Source of the DNA: Anagrus nilaparvatae
Lineage: Eukaryota; Arthropoda; Insecta; Hymenoptera; Mymaridae
Direction: 5' to 3'
DNA: 64,000 bases
Assembly (NCBI GenBank): GCA_022575985.1
Contig: JAKSXM010000007.1
Coordinates: 29,948,501 to 30,012,500, forward strand
The notes under the pieces were generated by a model, which was not told where the DNA came from, did no database searches, and worked only from the letters and a program-made list of their open reading frames with translations. Positions 31,489 to 43,829 of this stretch are shown one piece after another. The first letter of the stretch is position 1. Each line of letters opens with the position of its first letter. The translations under genes were made by a program, and so were the position numbers.

Positions 31489-34180
31489 AAAAAAGTTTTT
31501 CATTTGAATTCACCTGGTTTCTAATAGTTTTAACCAGAAAAATAGTATTAGTTTTCCAATTTTCCAAGATGGCGGACCGAGAAACTTAAAAAAATGAAAT
31601 TTTAATTTTACAAGGGGAGTTTTCGAGTCAAGAAATATTAATTTTCGGCGGATATTATTCAATTTTTCTATCCAAAATATTTTCCGATTTTCCAAGATGG
31701 CGGACCGAGAAACTTAGAAAATTGAAGTTTTAACTTTACGAGGGGGTTTCTTGAGTCAAGAAATATTAATTTTCGGTGGAAAATATTCAATTTTTCAACC
31801 CAACATATTTTCCGATTTTACAAGATGGCGGATAAAGAAAGTTACAAAAATGAACTTTTAACTTTACACGGGGGTTTCCTAGGGCAAGGAAAATGAATTT
31901 TTTGTGAAAAATATTTAATTTTTCAACCCAAGTTATTTTCCGATCTTTCAAGATGGCGGACCATAAGACTTGGAAAAATGTAGAGACTGTACCAAAAATC
32001 ATGGCCATTATGGAAAACTAATAGAAAAAACAGAAGAAGGACGCAATAAACCTGTATAGGTATTTCAAAAATCAATAAAAGAAGTAGAATAAAAGTAACA
32101 ATCAAAATTTTCCAATATGGCGGACCAAAAAGCATGAAATAAGGAACTTTATACATTACCAAGGGGTTTTCTAGGTTGAGAAAAATGTTTTTATAATTGA
32201 TAATTTTTATTTTACCAGATGGTTAACCACAAGGTATTTTAAGGAAATAAAAAGGTTAAAAACAGACTATGTTTCTTGACTCAAGAAACCCCCTCGTAAA
32301 GTTAAAACTTCAATTTTTTAAGTTTCTCGGTCCGCCATCTTGGAAAATCGGAAAATATTTTGGGTAGAAAAGTTGAATAATATCCACCTAAAATTAATAT
32401 TTCTTGACTCAAAAAATCCCCTTGTAAAATTAAAAGTTCATTTTTTTAAGTTTCTCGGCCCGCCATCTTGGAAAATTGGAAAAATAATACTATTTTTCTG
32501 GTTAAAACTATTAGAAACCAGGTGAATTCAGATGAAAAACTTTTATCTCAACCTAGAAAATCCCCTGGTAATGTATATAAAGTTCCTTTTGTCACACGGT
32601 GGTCTTGAAAAAATTTAAACCCAAAAGTAAAATACCTCGGATTTTTTTTTTAAATTTGCTTAATCATGATTCAATAAGTGCGTAAAAAAATTTTTGAGCA
32701 GATTCCCCGAGGGATTTAAATTTTTTGTGGGCGGATGTGAATTTTTGGTAGTTTAGAAATGCAATATTTTTGAAAATTTTTTAAAAATAAATATTATTAT
32801 TTAAACGAATGTGTGTACTCAAATATGAATGAAAAACTATCTTTGTAACATGAATATACTTAATTTTGTATGTATGTTGGTATGTGTGTGCGTATATGCG
32901 CTTGTACGTGTGAGGTAAATGACAATTAAAAACTTATAATGCTATAAAAACTAATAAATAAATAAAAAAGTATGAGTATGTATGTGTTCCGTGAGTATTT
33001 CTGTGTGTGTATGTGTGAGTGTGAACGTATGTGTGACTGTATGTGTGTTTGTGTGGGTATTTATGTGTAAATATATTTTGGGAATGGTGGGAAATCTAAA
33101 TAACTTTAAAAAATTTAATTTTAGGGAATAAATTTTATTGAAAAAATAACACATTTTTTATTTTTACGTAAACTAAAAAAATAAAATTTGAATGTTTCCA
33201 AGATGGCGGGCCGAGAAACTTAAAAAACTGAACTTTTAATTTTACAAGGGGATTTTTCGAGTCAAGAAATATTAATTTTCGGTGGATATTATTCAATTTT
33301 TCTACCCAAAATATTTTCCGATTTTCCAAGATGGCGGACCGAGAAACTTAAAAAAATGAAGTTTTAACTTTACGAGGGGGTTTCTTGAGTCAAGAAACAT
33401 AGTCTGTTTTTAACCTTTTTATTTCCTTAAAATACCTTGTGGTTAACCATCTGCTAAAATAAAAATTTTCAATTATAAAAACATTTTTCTCAACCTAGAA
33501 AACCCCTTGGTAATGTATAAAGTTCCTTTTTTCATGCTTTTTGGTCCGCCATATTGGAAAATTTTAATTGTTACTTTTATTCTACTTCTTTTATTGATTT
33601 TTGAAATACCTATACAGGTTTATTGCGTCCTTCTTCTGTTTTTTCTATTAGTTTTCCATAATGGCCATGATTTTTGGTAAAGTCTCTACATTTTTCCAAG
33701 TCTTATGGTCCGCCATCTTGGAAGATCGGAAAATAACTTGGGTTGAAAAATTAAATATTTTTCACAAAAAATTCATTTTCCTTGCCCTAGGAAACCCCCG
33801 TGTAAAGTTAAAAGTTCATTTTTGTAACTTTCTTTATCCGCCATCTTGTAAAATCGGAAAATATGTTGGGTTGAAAAATTGAATATTTTCCACCGAAAAT
33901 TAATATTTCTTGACTCAAGAAACCCCCTCGTAAAGTTAAAACTTCAATTTTCTAAGTTTCTCGGTCCGCCATCTTGGAAAATCGGAAAATATTTTGGGTA
34001 GAAAAATTGAATAATATCCGCCGAAAATTAATATTTCTTGACTCGAAAACTCCCCTTGTAAAATTAAAATTTCATTTTTTTAAGTTTCTCGGTCCGCCAT
34101 CTTGGAAAATTGGAAAACTAATACTATTTTTCTGGTTAAAACTATTAGAAACCAGGTGAATTCAAATGAAAAACTTTTTT
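31489..34180. repeat. 2.7-kb palindrome with ~990-bp arms
   Basis: Arms 31489-32478 and 33191-34180 are inverted complements with few differences (start AAAAAAGTTTTTCATTTGAA; internal GATGGTTAACCACAAGGTAT / complement at 33430). The spacer 32479-33190 holds GT/TG-rich DNA (about 32870-33060). Each arm is built of ~128-bp related units each containing CCAAGATGGCGG (31564, 31692, 31821, 31949 on the left). The 60-79-codon frames that recur on both strands (MENRKIFWVEKLNNI-type) are translations of this repeat, not genes. Confidence 0.88.
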
Positions 34181-35075
34181 CTCAACCTAGAAAATCCCCT
34201 GGTAATGTATATAAAGTTCCTTTTGTCATGTATATTGGTCCGCCATCTTGGAAAAACGGAAAATATGCTGGACAGAAAAAATGAAAATTTTTATTTATAA
34301 AAACGTTTTTCTCAACCTAGAAAACCCCCTGGTAATGTATAAAGTTCCTGTTTTCATGCTTATGGTCCGCCATATTGGAAAATCGGAAAATATATTTGAG
34401 TAAAAAAATGAAAGTTTTCTTCAACCTTATGGTTTATCACATGGGAAATCCTTAGGTTCTTTTTGTACGATTCATAGTAAAACGAGGTGCATTCCGTATG
34501 AAAACAGGTGGAAACGTGTTAATGATTTTCCGGATTTTTCCGATTTTTTCACACAGACAAAAATGTTTTCTTCTAAGCAAATAATTACAGGTCAAATAAA
34601 TCCCCGCGGAGCTGAGTCAACTAATTTTACATCAATTCAAAGAATGTTATAAAGTTTATCAGTATTGAATTTTCCTAATTTTCCGGAAATTTTCTATTTT
34701 TTTACAACTGAAACTTATTTTCTGATCATAGCTATGTAAAACCAGGTGGATTCCGGATGAGATCAGGTGAAATTAGGTCAGATTAGCATTAAGCTTTTCC
34801 AGAATTTTCCGAGTTTTCCACATAATAAAAAAGTTTTTCCGAGCAAACATATACTGGTAAAATAAATTCGCAGTTTAGCTGGATAAAATAATATTAAATC
34901 ATAATTTACTGTTATTAAGCTTATTCAGGATTGAATTTTCTTTGTTTTTCCCGGAAATTTTCTTTTTTTAAGAACTAAAACTATTTTTCTGGTTAAAACT
35001 CATTGAAACCAGATGAAACCAGATGAAACCAGATGAAACCAGATAAAACCAGATGAAACCAGCCAAAACCGGCCG
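34181..35075. repeat. further units of the GATGGCGG repeat and short tandem repeat
   Basis: 34181-34440 holds two more units (CTCAACCTAGAAAACCCCCT, GGTCCGCCATATTGGAAAAT). 34440-34990 is diverged repeat with several GTGAAAC/GGTGGATTCCG-like words. 35005-35060 is a tandem of AGATGAAACC (about five copies). Confidence 0.7.
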
Positions 35076-35985
35076 GTTATTTTTGTTAGGGGTCCAAAGA
35101 ATACATTTACAAACATCAATATCTTTTGATCATACTTAACACATGAGATATAGTTTTAATATATAGAAATAATATGTATATTTTTTATGTATTATTTATC
35201 AAAAAATGTTCATTTTTGTTACGTAACGCTTTTTGTTAAATACCCACACACCCCATTTTCGGTAACACATTTCTTTAACACCCACCCTTATAAGCGTTAC
35301 GTTTTTTTTGAACGACCCCTATAGAGTAAAATCCATATTTCCAGATATTAATACTTTTATAGAAAAAGATGAAAAAGATGAAAACTTCGCAGATTATTCG
35401 GATTTAGACTTTTTGCAAGTGACATTTTGAGCAGAATGTCAACTTTAGGTTTTTTATTTATGTTATCTTACAGATCAATATCATAGTTTTCTCAAAGGAG
35501 TACATACGCATACCATAGTGTCCTTGAGCACCACCTAGTAAGAATATGTTAATGCTAGCGAGGCCACAAAAGAAGCTATTTGGTTAATAAGTTTTTGTTA
35601 GAAATCGGCTATCCGTATGCTATTAATTTATTTTTTAAAAAAACATATCGTGAATAGGTTTTTTTTGTATGTAAATTATTTTGTTTTTATCTTGATATTC
35701 AAAAAAAGAGGGTGTTGAAATTACCGCCAATAAAATCTGTTTATCATATCAAAGTAATTTGTTTTTAATCGAAGTGGAAAAAGGGGCGGAGAGCTACAGA
35801 ACACTGCGACTTCGAAAAAGGTTTCCAGTAACGAGTCAGTCCGCGCTACTCGTTCAACGAGAGCATTTGCCTTTCGTCATTATTTTTGCAAGTTGTTACT
35901 TTAATATAAATTCTTTTAATAATATCCCACGTGAACGCGTGTATTCTCTTTGTACACAATAATTGGGTATATATAAAAATTCATA
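35076..35985. other. interval without a supported gene
   Basis: 35225-35325 contains GTAACGCTTTTTGTTAAA and AAGCGTTACGTTTTTTTTGA, a diverged relative of the inner MITE at 1761. 35759-35962 is open for 67 codons but shows no family similarity. Nothing else is visible. Confidence 0.4.
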
Positions 35986-35989
35986 AAAA

Positions 35990-37615
35990 ATTTACATAAA
36001 AAATTATTGCTAAGAGACATATTAGAAGCTGTTGATTTGCTTTACAACACACATTTTTCATTTAATGGACTATTTTATTAACAAATCCATGGAACCCCAA
36101 TGGTTAGTTCGGTATCTCCTATTTTAGAAGGTATGGTTAATGTCTAAAAAATTAGATTATTAACCTACCTAACTTTAACTTTAGGTTTGTTGATGATTTA
36201 TTATTATGCATACCTAAAGATAAAGTTGATTATACTTTAAAAATATTTAACGCATATCATAATAGATTACAATTTACATCAGAATGTCAAAAAGATAATA
36301 AAATTAATTTTTTAGAGTTAACATTAATTAAAGAAAATAATAAAATTATTTTTGATTGATATAGAAAAGATATTGCTTCAGATAGATATCTAAATTATAT
36401 GTTGAAATCACATAAAATAGGGATAATTTATACACTAGTAGATAAGGTCCATAAATTATCAGATAAGTGTTTTCATGCAGTAAATTTTTCAAGAATTAAG
36501 TGTTTCTTAATTAATAATGCTTATCCTATTAATTCTATAGATCAATACGTCAAAAAAAGATTAAAATATCTATTTTATATTAGTGATAATAACGTAACTG
36601 AATTTTTAAATTTACAACAAAATATAAATAAAGCAAGTTATACGCTTAGCAATATAATTAAAAGAGGTAAAGATACACTGAGTAAATTTAAACAGGCTAA
36701 TAAAGTGTATCAACTAAATTGCAATAATTGTGATGCCACATATGTTCTGCCGTACAGGTGAAGAAAGGGGCTCGAAATTTTATGAAAAATGAGATTTTTA
36801 TATGAGCATGAAAAAAAAATATATTCAGTGGCGCAAAAATTATTTTTTTAACACTGATAACAAAGGAGTTAGAATTGCATATCTCTAAGATTTCCTGCAT
36901 TTGATAAAATTTAAAATGTTGTAAAAAAAAAATTACAGTAAATTAATGCATATCTCGAGATAGCCCCTTTCTTTCCATGTATTACGACAGCAGTGCGCAC
37001 GAAAAAAATGTCAATACAGGAATAAGAATGCATATCTCTTAGGAATAAAAATGCATATCTCGATAATGCTTTTCTTTCTGCTGATTTGACGCTGCTATTT
37101 TTGTATATCTCTTGTTTTTCATAGAAGGAGTGGAAAATTTGGAAAAATTTGTTCACCAATGAAAAGAGCATTTCTTAATTACCTTAGAAACATATAAATA
37201 AATAATTAAATATTTAAATATTTTTTTTAATTATCTATAAACCTTTCAAAATTAACCGAAACACGTTAAAAGTTAGATAGTCCCTTTTTTCTCCTGTATG
37301 ACAGTGTTGGGGGAAATAAACGAGAATTAGGTACAAGACTTGTTGAACATTTGACAATTGGACTTAAGATCTAGAAAAATATAGTCTAATTATTAAGAAT
37401 AGAGAATTGGGGCATAATTTCAATTGGAAAGTTATTAAAGCACCCTGTATTGGATACTGAACAAAATTGGCATAAAAGAGTTTTCTGAAATGGTCTATAT
37501 ACTTGGACATATAAATGCCTTAAATAAAAAGTCAGATACACAAAATCTGCATACTTCATACAAAAGTTTGATTAATTTACTAAAAACAAAAAATATAATA
37601 AGATAACATAGTGAT
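35990..37615 (+). pseudogene. Penelope-like retroelement, 3' part of RT plus GIY-YIG remnant
   Basis: Reading across frames: FNGLFY and HGTPMVSSVSPILEGMV (36060-36140, the GTPMGSP-like RT motif), FVDDLLLCIPKDKVDYTL (36184-36237, catalytic F-V-D-D), RLQFTSECQKDNKINFLELT, an internal TGA at about 36357, then LNYMLKSHKIG and SDKCFHAVNF, and CNNCDATYV at 36720-36747. After the insertion at 36755-37296 the protein resumes NKRELGTRLVEHL (about 37315), the GIY-YIG endonuclease region, with further stops. Penelope-like elements pair this RT with a GIY-YIG nuclease. There are two frameshifts and at least three stops; the N-terminal half is missing. Confidence 0.8.
36755..37296. mobile_element. TIR element with TA target duplication, inside the Penelope remnant
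   Basis: Ends CAGGTGAAGAAAGGGGCT (36755) and, read inwards from 37296, CAGGAGAAAAAAGGGACT are inverted repeats with few differences. TA lies on both sides (36753-36754, 37297-37298), the duplication of Tc1/mariner-type transposition. The 542-bp body has repeated ATGCATATCTC words and no transposase. It splits the host protein between CDATYV and NKREL. Confidence 0.75.
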
Positions 37616-38245
37616 CTGTTATAATCACCAATAAGTATAAATGTATTGATTAATTTATATCAATTATCTTGGATGGTATTGTACAAACTATTGATGTTGT
37701 TCCCAATAGGCCAAAAGAATTCGTGGCGAATTCACGAATGAGAATGAATTTGAATTCGTCACGAATTCGCCAAGAATTCGCGACGAATTCGTGGAGAATA
37801 CTTCGCATAAAACTAAGGACTTCCTGCACGTTCTTTTATGAGACTTCTAGGACGTCCTACTATAATTTATATAATGTATAAAATAAAAAAAAAATTTTTA
37901 TTTTTTTTAATTAATTTTTATTAATTATTGATTTTTTTTTAAATTTAAATTTATTTATTTTTTTTCAATTATTATTTATTATAAATAATTTTTTTTTTTG
38001 TATTCTATTTTATTTTTTTTTTTAAATTATAATTTAATTTATTTATTATTAACAATTTTTTTTTTTTTTTATTAAATAAATAATGTTTTATTACTTAAAA
38101 TTATTTTACAAATTTATTTAAATTAAAAAAAAGTGAGAGGGTTTTTTGGGGATTTGCCCGACTCCTCCCAGTGCGAAGCAAGCGCGCAGACACTTACGCC
38201 AATAGTGCGTTACAATAAAAAATCGAGATTTGACAATCATATGCT
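37616..38245. other. low-complexity interval with GAATTCG cluster
   Basis: 37710-37800 contains five GAATTCG words in about 80 bases (GAATTCGTGGCGAATTC and similar), an internally palindromic patch, followed by GGACGTCCTA at 37851 which also occurs at 26064 and 26126. 37885-38110 is almost pure A/T. 38130-38240 is a GC-richer piece without gene. Confidence 0.55.
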
Positions 38246-38446
38246 GGGGTGGAATTTTTGTTTTTCACTGCGCGCACTAACCTTAATCTTGTTTTCTATT
38301 TTCAAGTATTTAAAATTTTTCTGTGATACGGATACTGACATAATGTTATTTAAATGAAGTTGGTATGATAGAAAACTATAAAATACTAGAAAACGGAAAG
38401 CAAAAATTAGGTTAGTGCGCGTAGTGAAAAACAAAAATTCCACCCC
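38246..38446. mobile_element. foldback MITE
   Basis: GGGGTGGAATTTTTGTTTTT at 38246 and its complement ending at 38446; arms of about 70 bp include CACTGCGCGCACTAACCT and complement. About 200 bp in total. Confidence 0.78.
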
Positions 38447-38804
38447 TGTGGAAATTTATCTGTTATTTGTATAATGTTTTTATTTACTTGCATATTTATA
38501 TATTTAATATATGATTGCGATTTAAAGAATATATTAATAAAATAATGTGTAGTAATTTTTTTATAACTTTAAAAATAAAGTTTTTTACAATAAAGTGGGT
38601 TGACTAAGTTATATTCTAAAAATGTTAGTTATTAAAAATGCATTCGATTTTGTTAACTTAATTAAAAGTGTTAGCTAAATTTCTACTCTTAATGTTTTTA
38701 ATTTAATAGTACTTAGCGACGATAAAAAAATATTCATTTTTAAAATAAATTTTACCAGATAAATTCAGTAATACATTTAACTTATTTTTAAAATTTCTTT
38801 AGTG

Positions 38805-38897
38805 CAGGATTTCTATGTGGCCTAAAATATCAGAAACTGATATTTATACAGAAAAGTCCAACATATTTATGATATTTTAGGCCACATAGAAATCCTG
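38805..38897. mobile_element. 93-bp hairpin MITE
   Basis: CAGGATTTCTATGTGGCCTA at 38805 is exactly repeated as its complement ending at 38897; arms about 30 bp (through AAATATCA) and a 35-bp loop. Very short, almost perfect. Confidence 0.8.
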
Positions 38898-39044
38898 TAC
38901 TTTTATATCTTGACCAAATATATGTTGAATTTGAAATTAGTAACCAATTTTACTTAAGAATATAATTTTAATTATATAAAATAAGTTAATTTTAATTTTT
39001 TTGTAACTACCTTTATCCACATGGCACAATTTAAGTGTTGTAAA

Positions 39045-39996
39045 TAGAGGTGGACGATACGAGACGATACCGAGACTTAGGCTTGTCTCGTCTCGGTATC
39101 GGAAATTTCGAAATTTTGCAGTCTCGTCTCGGTCTCGTCTCGATCTCGTCTCGTTTTCGAGAAAGTCTCGAAAAAATTAAAGTTTTTCTTCAGGAAAATT
39201 ATAAAAATAAAATTGTCAACTATTTATATACAAACAATTACAAATTTATAAATTCCTGTGAGACTAAAGCGCCCTCTGAGCTGAGTTTCTTTTATGGCTA
39301 ATAAAATAACCTGACAATTTTTATCAAGCAGTTATTCTTTTGTAAAATTATAGATAAAAAAATATTGTTTTTAATTAAAATTGTATACATTTGAAAAAAA
39401 AGCTTTTATCTACAATAATATAAATTACTGTAACGTATTTTTAAGATTTAAAATAATAATTTTTCTAAATTATCTTTGACGGTTGATTATTATTGATATT
39501 ATTTGATGGTTGGTTAGCTGATCATAAAACTGAATCCTTTTACGGAATAACAGCCCATATTTTATTGATGAACACTGGATTTTACGTTCAATAACTTTAG
39601 ATTTTATACTATCAGCTAGGAGCCAAACATTCAGGAAAAGATTTAGCCCACATACTTTTTCAAGCCTTAAAAGTTTATGAGATCGAGGGGAAAATTCAAG
39701 GTATCACTGTTGATAATGTATCATCAAATAAAACTTAATGATTAAAAAAATTTATGCAGTGATAAATCAAAGAAAACTATAATTCTAACTATTTCTTAAG
39801 TATACAGTCTTAATAAGAATATTAATTATAATGCTTTTTTACTTATTGTAAAAATTTAAATTAACTAAATGTATTATTAACTTTTTTTTTCGAGATGAGA
39901 TTTCCCGAGAGTCTCGATGTGAATGTCTCGTCTCGTCCCGAATTTTCTACAAATGCTCTCGTCTCGGTACTGGTCTCAAAGTCTCGTCCACCTCTA
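39045..39996 (+). mobile_element. hAT transposon, decayed
   Basis: The ends TAGAGGTGGACGATACGAGA and complement TCTCGTCCACCTCTA form hAT-type terminal inverted repeats (CAGAGGTGG-like), and GTTGTAAA is duplicated at 39037-39044 and 39997-40004, the 8-bp duplication of hAT. Subterminal GTCTCGTCTCG words are abundant at both ends. Inside, plus-strand traces of a hAT transposase core are readable (about 39500-39735): DGWLADHKTESFYGITAH, GKDLAHILFQALKVYEI, GKIQGITVDNVSSNKT, with stops. It is not autonomous. Confidence 0.88.
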
Positions 39997-40004
39997 GTTG
40001 TAAA

Positions 40005-42151
40005 TAGGACCAAAATGAAGGAGACTACAATGTATACAAAGTTTACCTAAATTTACATAAAAAATATTCTGCTGAAGCATTTTTCAATAACATTTGATAC
40101 TTTTTTCATTGATTTTTCCAAACATTTCGATTTTGAAATGCCCTGGGCTTCCCTGAGATGCCTATTGTTTCTAGGTCTTTTTTTTGGTAAAATTATTTTT
40201 TTTTAGTAAATTTAATGTTATAAAAGATTTTGTACATTAAAAATTATTTTTTATTACTTAAAACAACTTTTAAACAAACTTATTTATTATTTTCCAATTA
40301 TTTTCTATTATAATATCGAAATGAAAATAAACACCAGACGGATTTTTAAAATTTTTTGATTTTTGTGACTCTGAATAACTAAAAAACAAATTTCCATTGG
40401 AATCTGGGGGATAATTTGCATTTTTATTTAAATTGTTTCAGGGGCAACATGCAAGTATATTGATTTTTTTTCTTAAAATTTATTTAAATACTTTAAATTA
40501 ACGAACATACGAATAATAGCAAGCGTGAAATGAAAAAATATTTATTTAAAAAAAAGAAAATATTAATTTAATATAAAATATGTAATTGACAGTATTAATT
40601 TTAAGAGACTGCTAAGAAATTTTTTATATTACATGATAGGTTATTATTTTATGTATATTAATTTTATATTTATTTAATATTTTAGTCTTGATAAAGAATC
40701 TAGTCGCTTTGAAAAGTTGAAAAAATAAAAATTTTATTTGCTGCTTTAATCGTGTTTTATTAATTAATTTTGAAATATCCCTAGCGTTAATAATATAGAT
40801 TACTTAATTTAATACAATACAATTAAATTTTTAGCACCCATGTTAAATTTAATGATTGATATTAGAAGTCTAGTAAATTAATTCTTATGGTCTAGCAAAG
40901 TTAAGGATACTTATATTAACTTACTTTTGGGAATGGTGAATAAATGAATCCCTTTGAGATTGAACACAAAAAAAACTTTATTTAAAAACTGGCCGAACTA
41001 ACTGAAAGTATGGTCTTGAATCCGCCTATAATTACAGTACTTTTGATTTTAAACAATACTTACAAATTTAAAAAATTTAGATTAACTGAAAATTTGTTTA
41101 TTCAATTTCTTATTTATTATTTCTTAATTTTTCGAAGATTATTATTTTTAGATGACTGTGTAAGAGTTTATCGACCTTAATCTGTTTATTTTTCGGATTC
41201 TTTTGAAAGTTTACCATAAATTTAAAACTACAAAATTATAAATTTAATAATATTATGAAATTATAAAATTTAACTGTTAGTAAAATAGTTAATAATTGTA
41301 GTTAGTCTAGCTTCATAACATAAAAGTTTTTCCACTAAAAGACAACTTTTTTTTATCTTTTTGCACGTAGTGCCTAATTTTTTTCTATTGGATTACTAGT
41401 TTTAGAAATATTTTTCTAAGAAGTTTTTGCATTAAGAAGTAAAAAAAAAACAGAAATATTTTTTTTCCATTCGGATGAAATACCTAATCTTCTTTTATAA
41501 AATTATTAATAGTAGTAGTATTTGTAGAATATTAACATGTTTAATATTTTAAATATAGTTATACGATTATATTGGATAAGAAATACAATTATTATTGTAT
41601 TGGTTAAGTTTAAATAAAATCAAATGGTAAGCTGCAATATGACTTGTGCACCTTGATTATTATTTGTTTACAGTGTTTATAAAGGATTCGTAATGGGCCT
41701 TATAAAAATAAATAATTAAGTTTAACAAAATAACAAATTTGAAAATTTTAATATCCAAATTGTATTTGTACTTCCAATTTTAGGAGGACTCTCCCTAAAT
41801 TCCTCCAGGGCCGTACTGACTATTACAACTCTGTCTAATGTTAATTTTAAATTTGATTGAAGTTATTTAAAATAAATATAAATGGTTACTTACATTTTTA
41901 TTATTTGATGCTGTCCAAAAAGATTTAGGAAGTAATTCATATTAAAAAAATGTTTAACAAAATTTGAATTTTATGAAATTTATTAAAAGAAAACCAACTA
42001 AAACTTTTAAGTGAGGAATTCACAATTTTTTTTAACCATATAAAATTATTTAAACTTAAACCTTTTTTAAAAATTTTAAATTTGTTTAAATTTGAAAATA
42101 ATTTATAAATATAATTGAATTTTTATTGACCTTTTTTCGTGTAAATGATAT
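40005..42151. other. AT-rich interval, no gene seen
   Basis: No coding frame or strong repeat stood out. 41775-41815 (TTTTAGGAGGACTCTCCCTA, CCTCCAGGGCC) resembles 46787-46825 (TTTTAGGAGGGTTGTCCAAG, CCTCCAGGGCC), each preceded by an acceptor-like pyrimidine-AG; this is either a duplicated repeat or a pair of diverged exons. Confidence 0.4.
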
Positions 42152-42718
42152 CAAATAAATTTACAAATTCATCACCCCCACTTTTCATATGCGGATGCTA
42201 ATTGTCATCTCTTTTTTTATTAAAGCATACAAAGCGGTGATATTAGATAAATTTTTAAACTTATTTAAAAATTTAAATTTTCGCGGATTTTAATGTCGGT
42301 ACAGAAGGTACCTAGCGTTTCGATCAACACTAACACATAGATCTCATCAGTATGGCTGTGTGTGTTAGTGCATGTGCCACAGACGCTGATCTAAACTCGT
42401 CCTTATTTTTCTTATATACATTCCAAATGGCACTTGTGAGGACGACTCATGTATATAAGAAAAATAAGGACGTGTTAACATCAGCGTCTGTGGCACATGC
42501 ACTAACACACACAGCTATACTGATGAGATCTATGTGTTGGTGTTGATTGAAACGCTAGGTACCTTCTGTACCGACATTAATATCCACGAAAATTTAAATT
42601 TTTAAATAAGTTTAAAAATTTATCTAATATCACCGCTTTGTATGCTTTAATAAAAAAAGAGATGACAATTAGCATCCGCATATGAAAAGTGGGGGTGATG
42701 AATTTGTAAATTTATTTG
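42152..42718. repeat. almost perfect hairpin, 269-bp arms, 29-bp loop
   Basis: Arms 42152-42420 and 42450-42718 are complementary with very few mismatches (CAAATAAATTTACAAATTCA at the ends; TAGCGTTTCGATCAACACTA, GTTAGTGCATGTGCCACAGA inside). Loop TTCCAAATGGCACTTGTGAG plus 9 bases. The 64-codon frame at 42352 crosses the loop and is a by-product. Confidence 0.9.
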
Positions 42719-43189
42719 TAAACTCACAAGAGTAATGATTTTCTTTGACTTGGCAATTCTTGAAACAAAAAAAAATACTGTTTAATTATTGTTTATTTAA
42801 AAGCTAAGTTGCGAAAATTTCGGCTAACTAAAAAATTGAAAATTTGGAAATTTTATTGTTATGATTTGCCAAGACATGTCATTCAAAATGTATTTATTTT
42901 TAAAAAAAAACTTTTTGTGTACACATATCAGTTAAATTTCATGTACACGGGAAAAATTTTGAATGACTGGACGTTACAGTTTGTATATCTTATTTATCAC
43001 GTCTAAATTACACTAAAAGTATAATTAATAATATTTTAATATAGAATATTAAATACTCCTATATAGAAGTAATTACGATTTCGATACGACGACTGCTATA
43101 CAAGCACTGAGGACTTGGAATCTTAATAATATATTTGATAAATATAATTATTTAATAATAATGGTTATTTATTAATGGTTATCTTCTGC
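42719..43189. other. AT-rich interval, no gene seen
   Basis: A 65-codon frame (42809-43006) has no recognisable similarity. Nothing else is visible. Confidence 0.4.
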
Positions 43190-43410
43190 TAGCTCGATAT
43201 GGGGGTAAGTAGATAAGGTATGCCGCTTCTAGGCAACCAAATCCTGTTCCCCCAAAGACGTGTCGGTAAAGAAAGGCATTACCATAGGAGTGTCGGTGAA
43301 GTAGAAATAAGTCGGTAATGCAGATAGTTGTTGGTAAAAAAAATTTCGCTGCGGGCAGGGTTCGAACCTACGCGGGTTTTTGTTAACCCCTTGCCTCATA
43401 TGCGATAACC
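43190..43410 (-). repeat. tRNA-derived SINE-like copy
   Basis: On the minus strand GGCAAGGGGTTAAC (A-box like) is followed 20 bases later by GGTTCGAACCC (perfect B-box, 43363-43373 region), the spacing of a tRNA promoter, but the flanks do not pair as an acceptor stem, so it is not a tRNA. The distal part GTAGATAAGGTATGCCGCTT at 43209 recurs inverted at about 58075-58100, confirming a dispersed family. Confidence 0.55.
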
Positions 43411-43829
43411 TAAAATAAGTAATAAAATTATATATAATAAAATAGCTATATGCGCATTTATATGTAGCAATAGCTTTCAAATATTTAAAATAATAGTCTT
43501 TCTTTTTACTATATTATTTTAATAAACAAATTTGATTGAATTTTTTTGTAATGTAAAAAAAAAAACTTTTATGTATTATTTATTTATTACTCTATCTCTA
43601 TCTTTCTTTATTATTTTCGTTATTTAAAAAGGAATTAATTATAAAGACAATATTTTTAAATTAAAAACTTTTACTATTAGATATTTTCTTGCAGACAATG
43701 TACTAATCTATGAATTGTTTAAATTTATTAAGCGAAATATTTATTAAAAAGTAAATAAATCTTTGAATTGCAGTTTTTACCTTTTTATTTTTTATATCAT
43801 TTTAATTAATTATAAAACAATCTCAGACC

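Noticed and set aside
31510..34284. Recurrent 60-79-codon frames (MENRKIFWVEK-type)
   Set aside because: Same repeat translated in both arms of a palindrome; no start context, introns or conserved family.
35759..35962. 67-codon frame as a host gene
   Set aside because: No family similarity, no splice or start support.
43320..43410. True tRNA gene
   Set aside because: B-box is perfect but no acceptor stem or anticodon arm can be drawn; tRNA-derived SINE is more likely.
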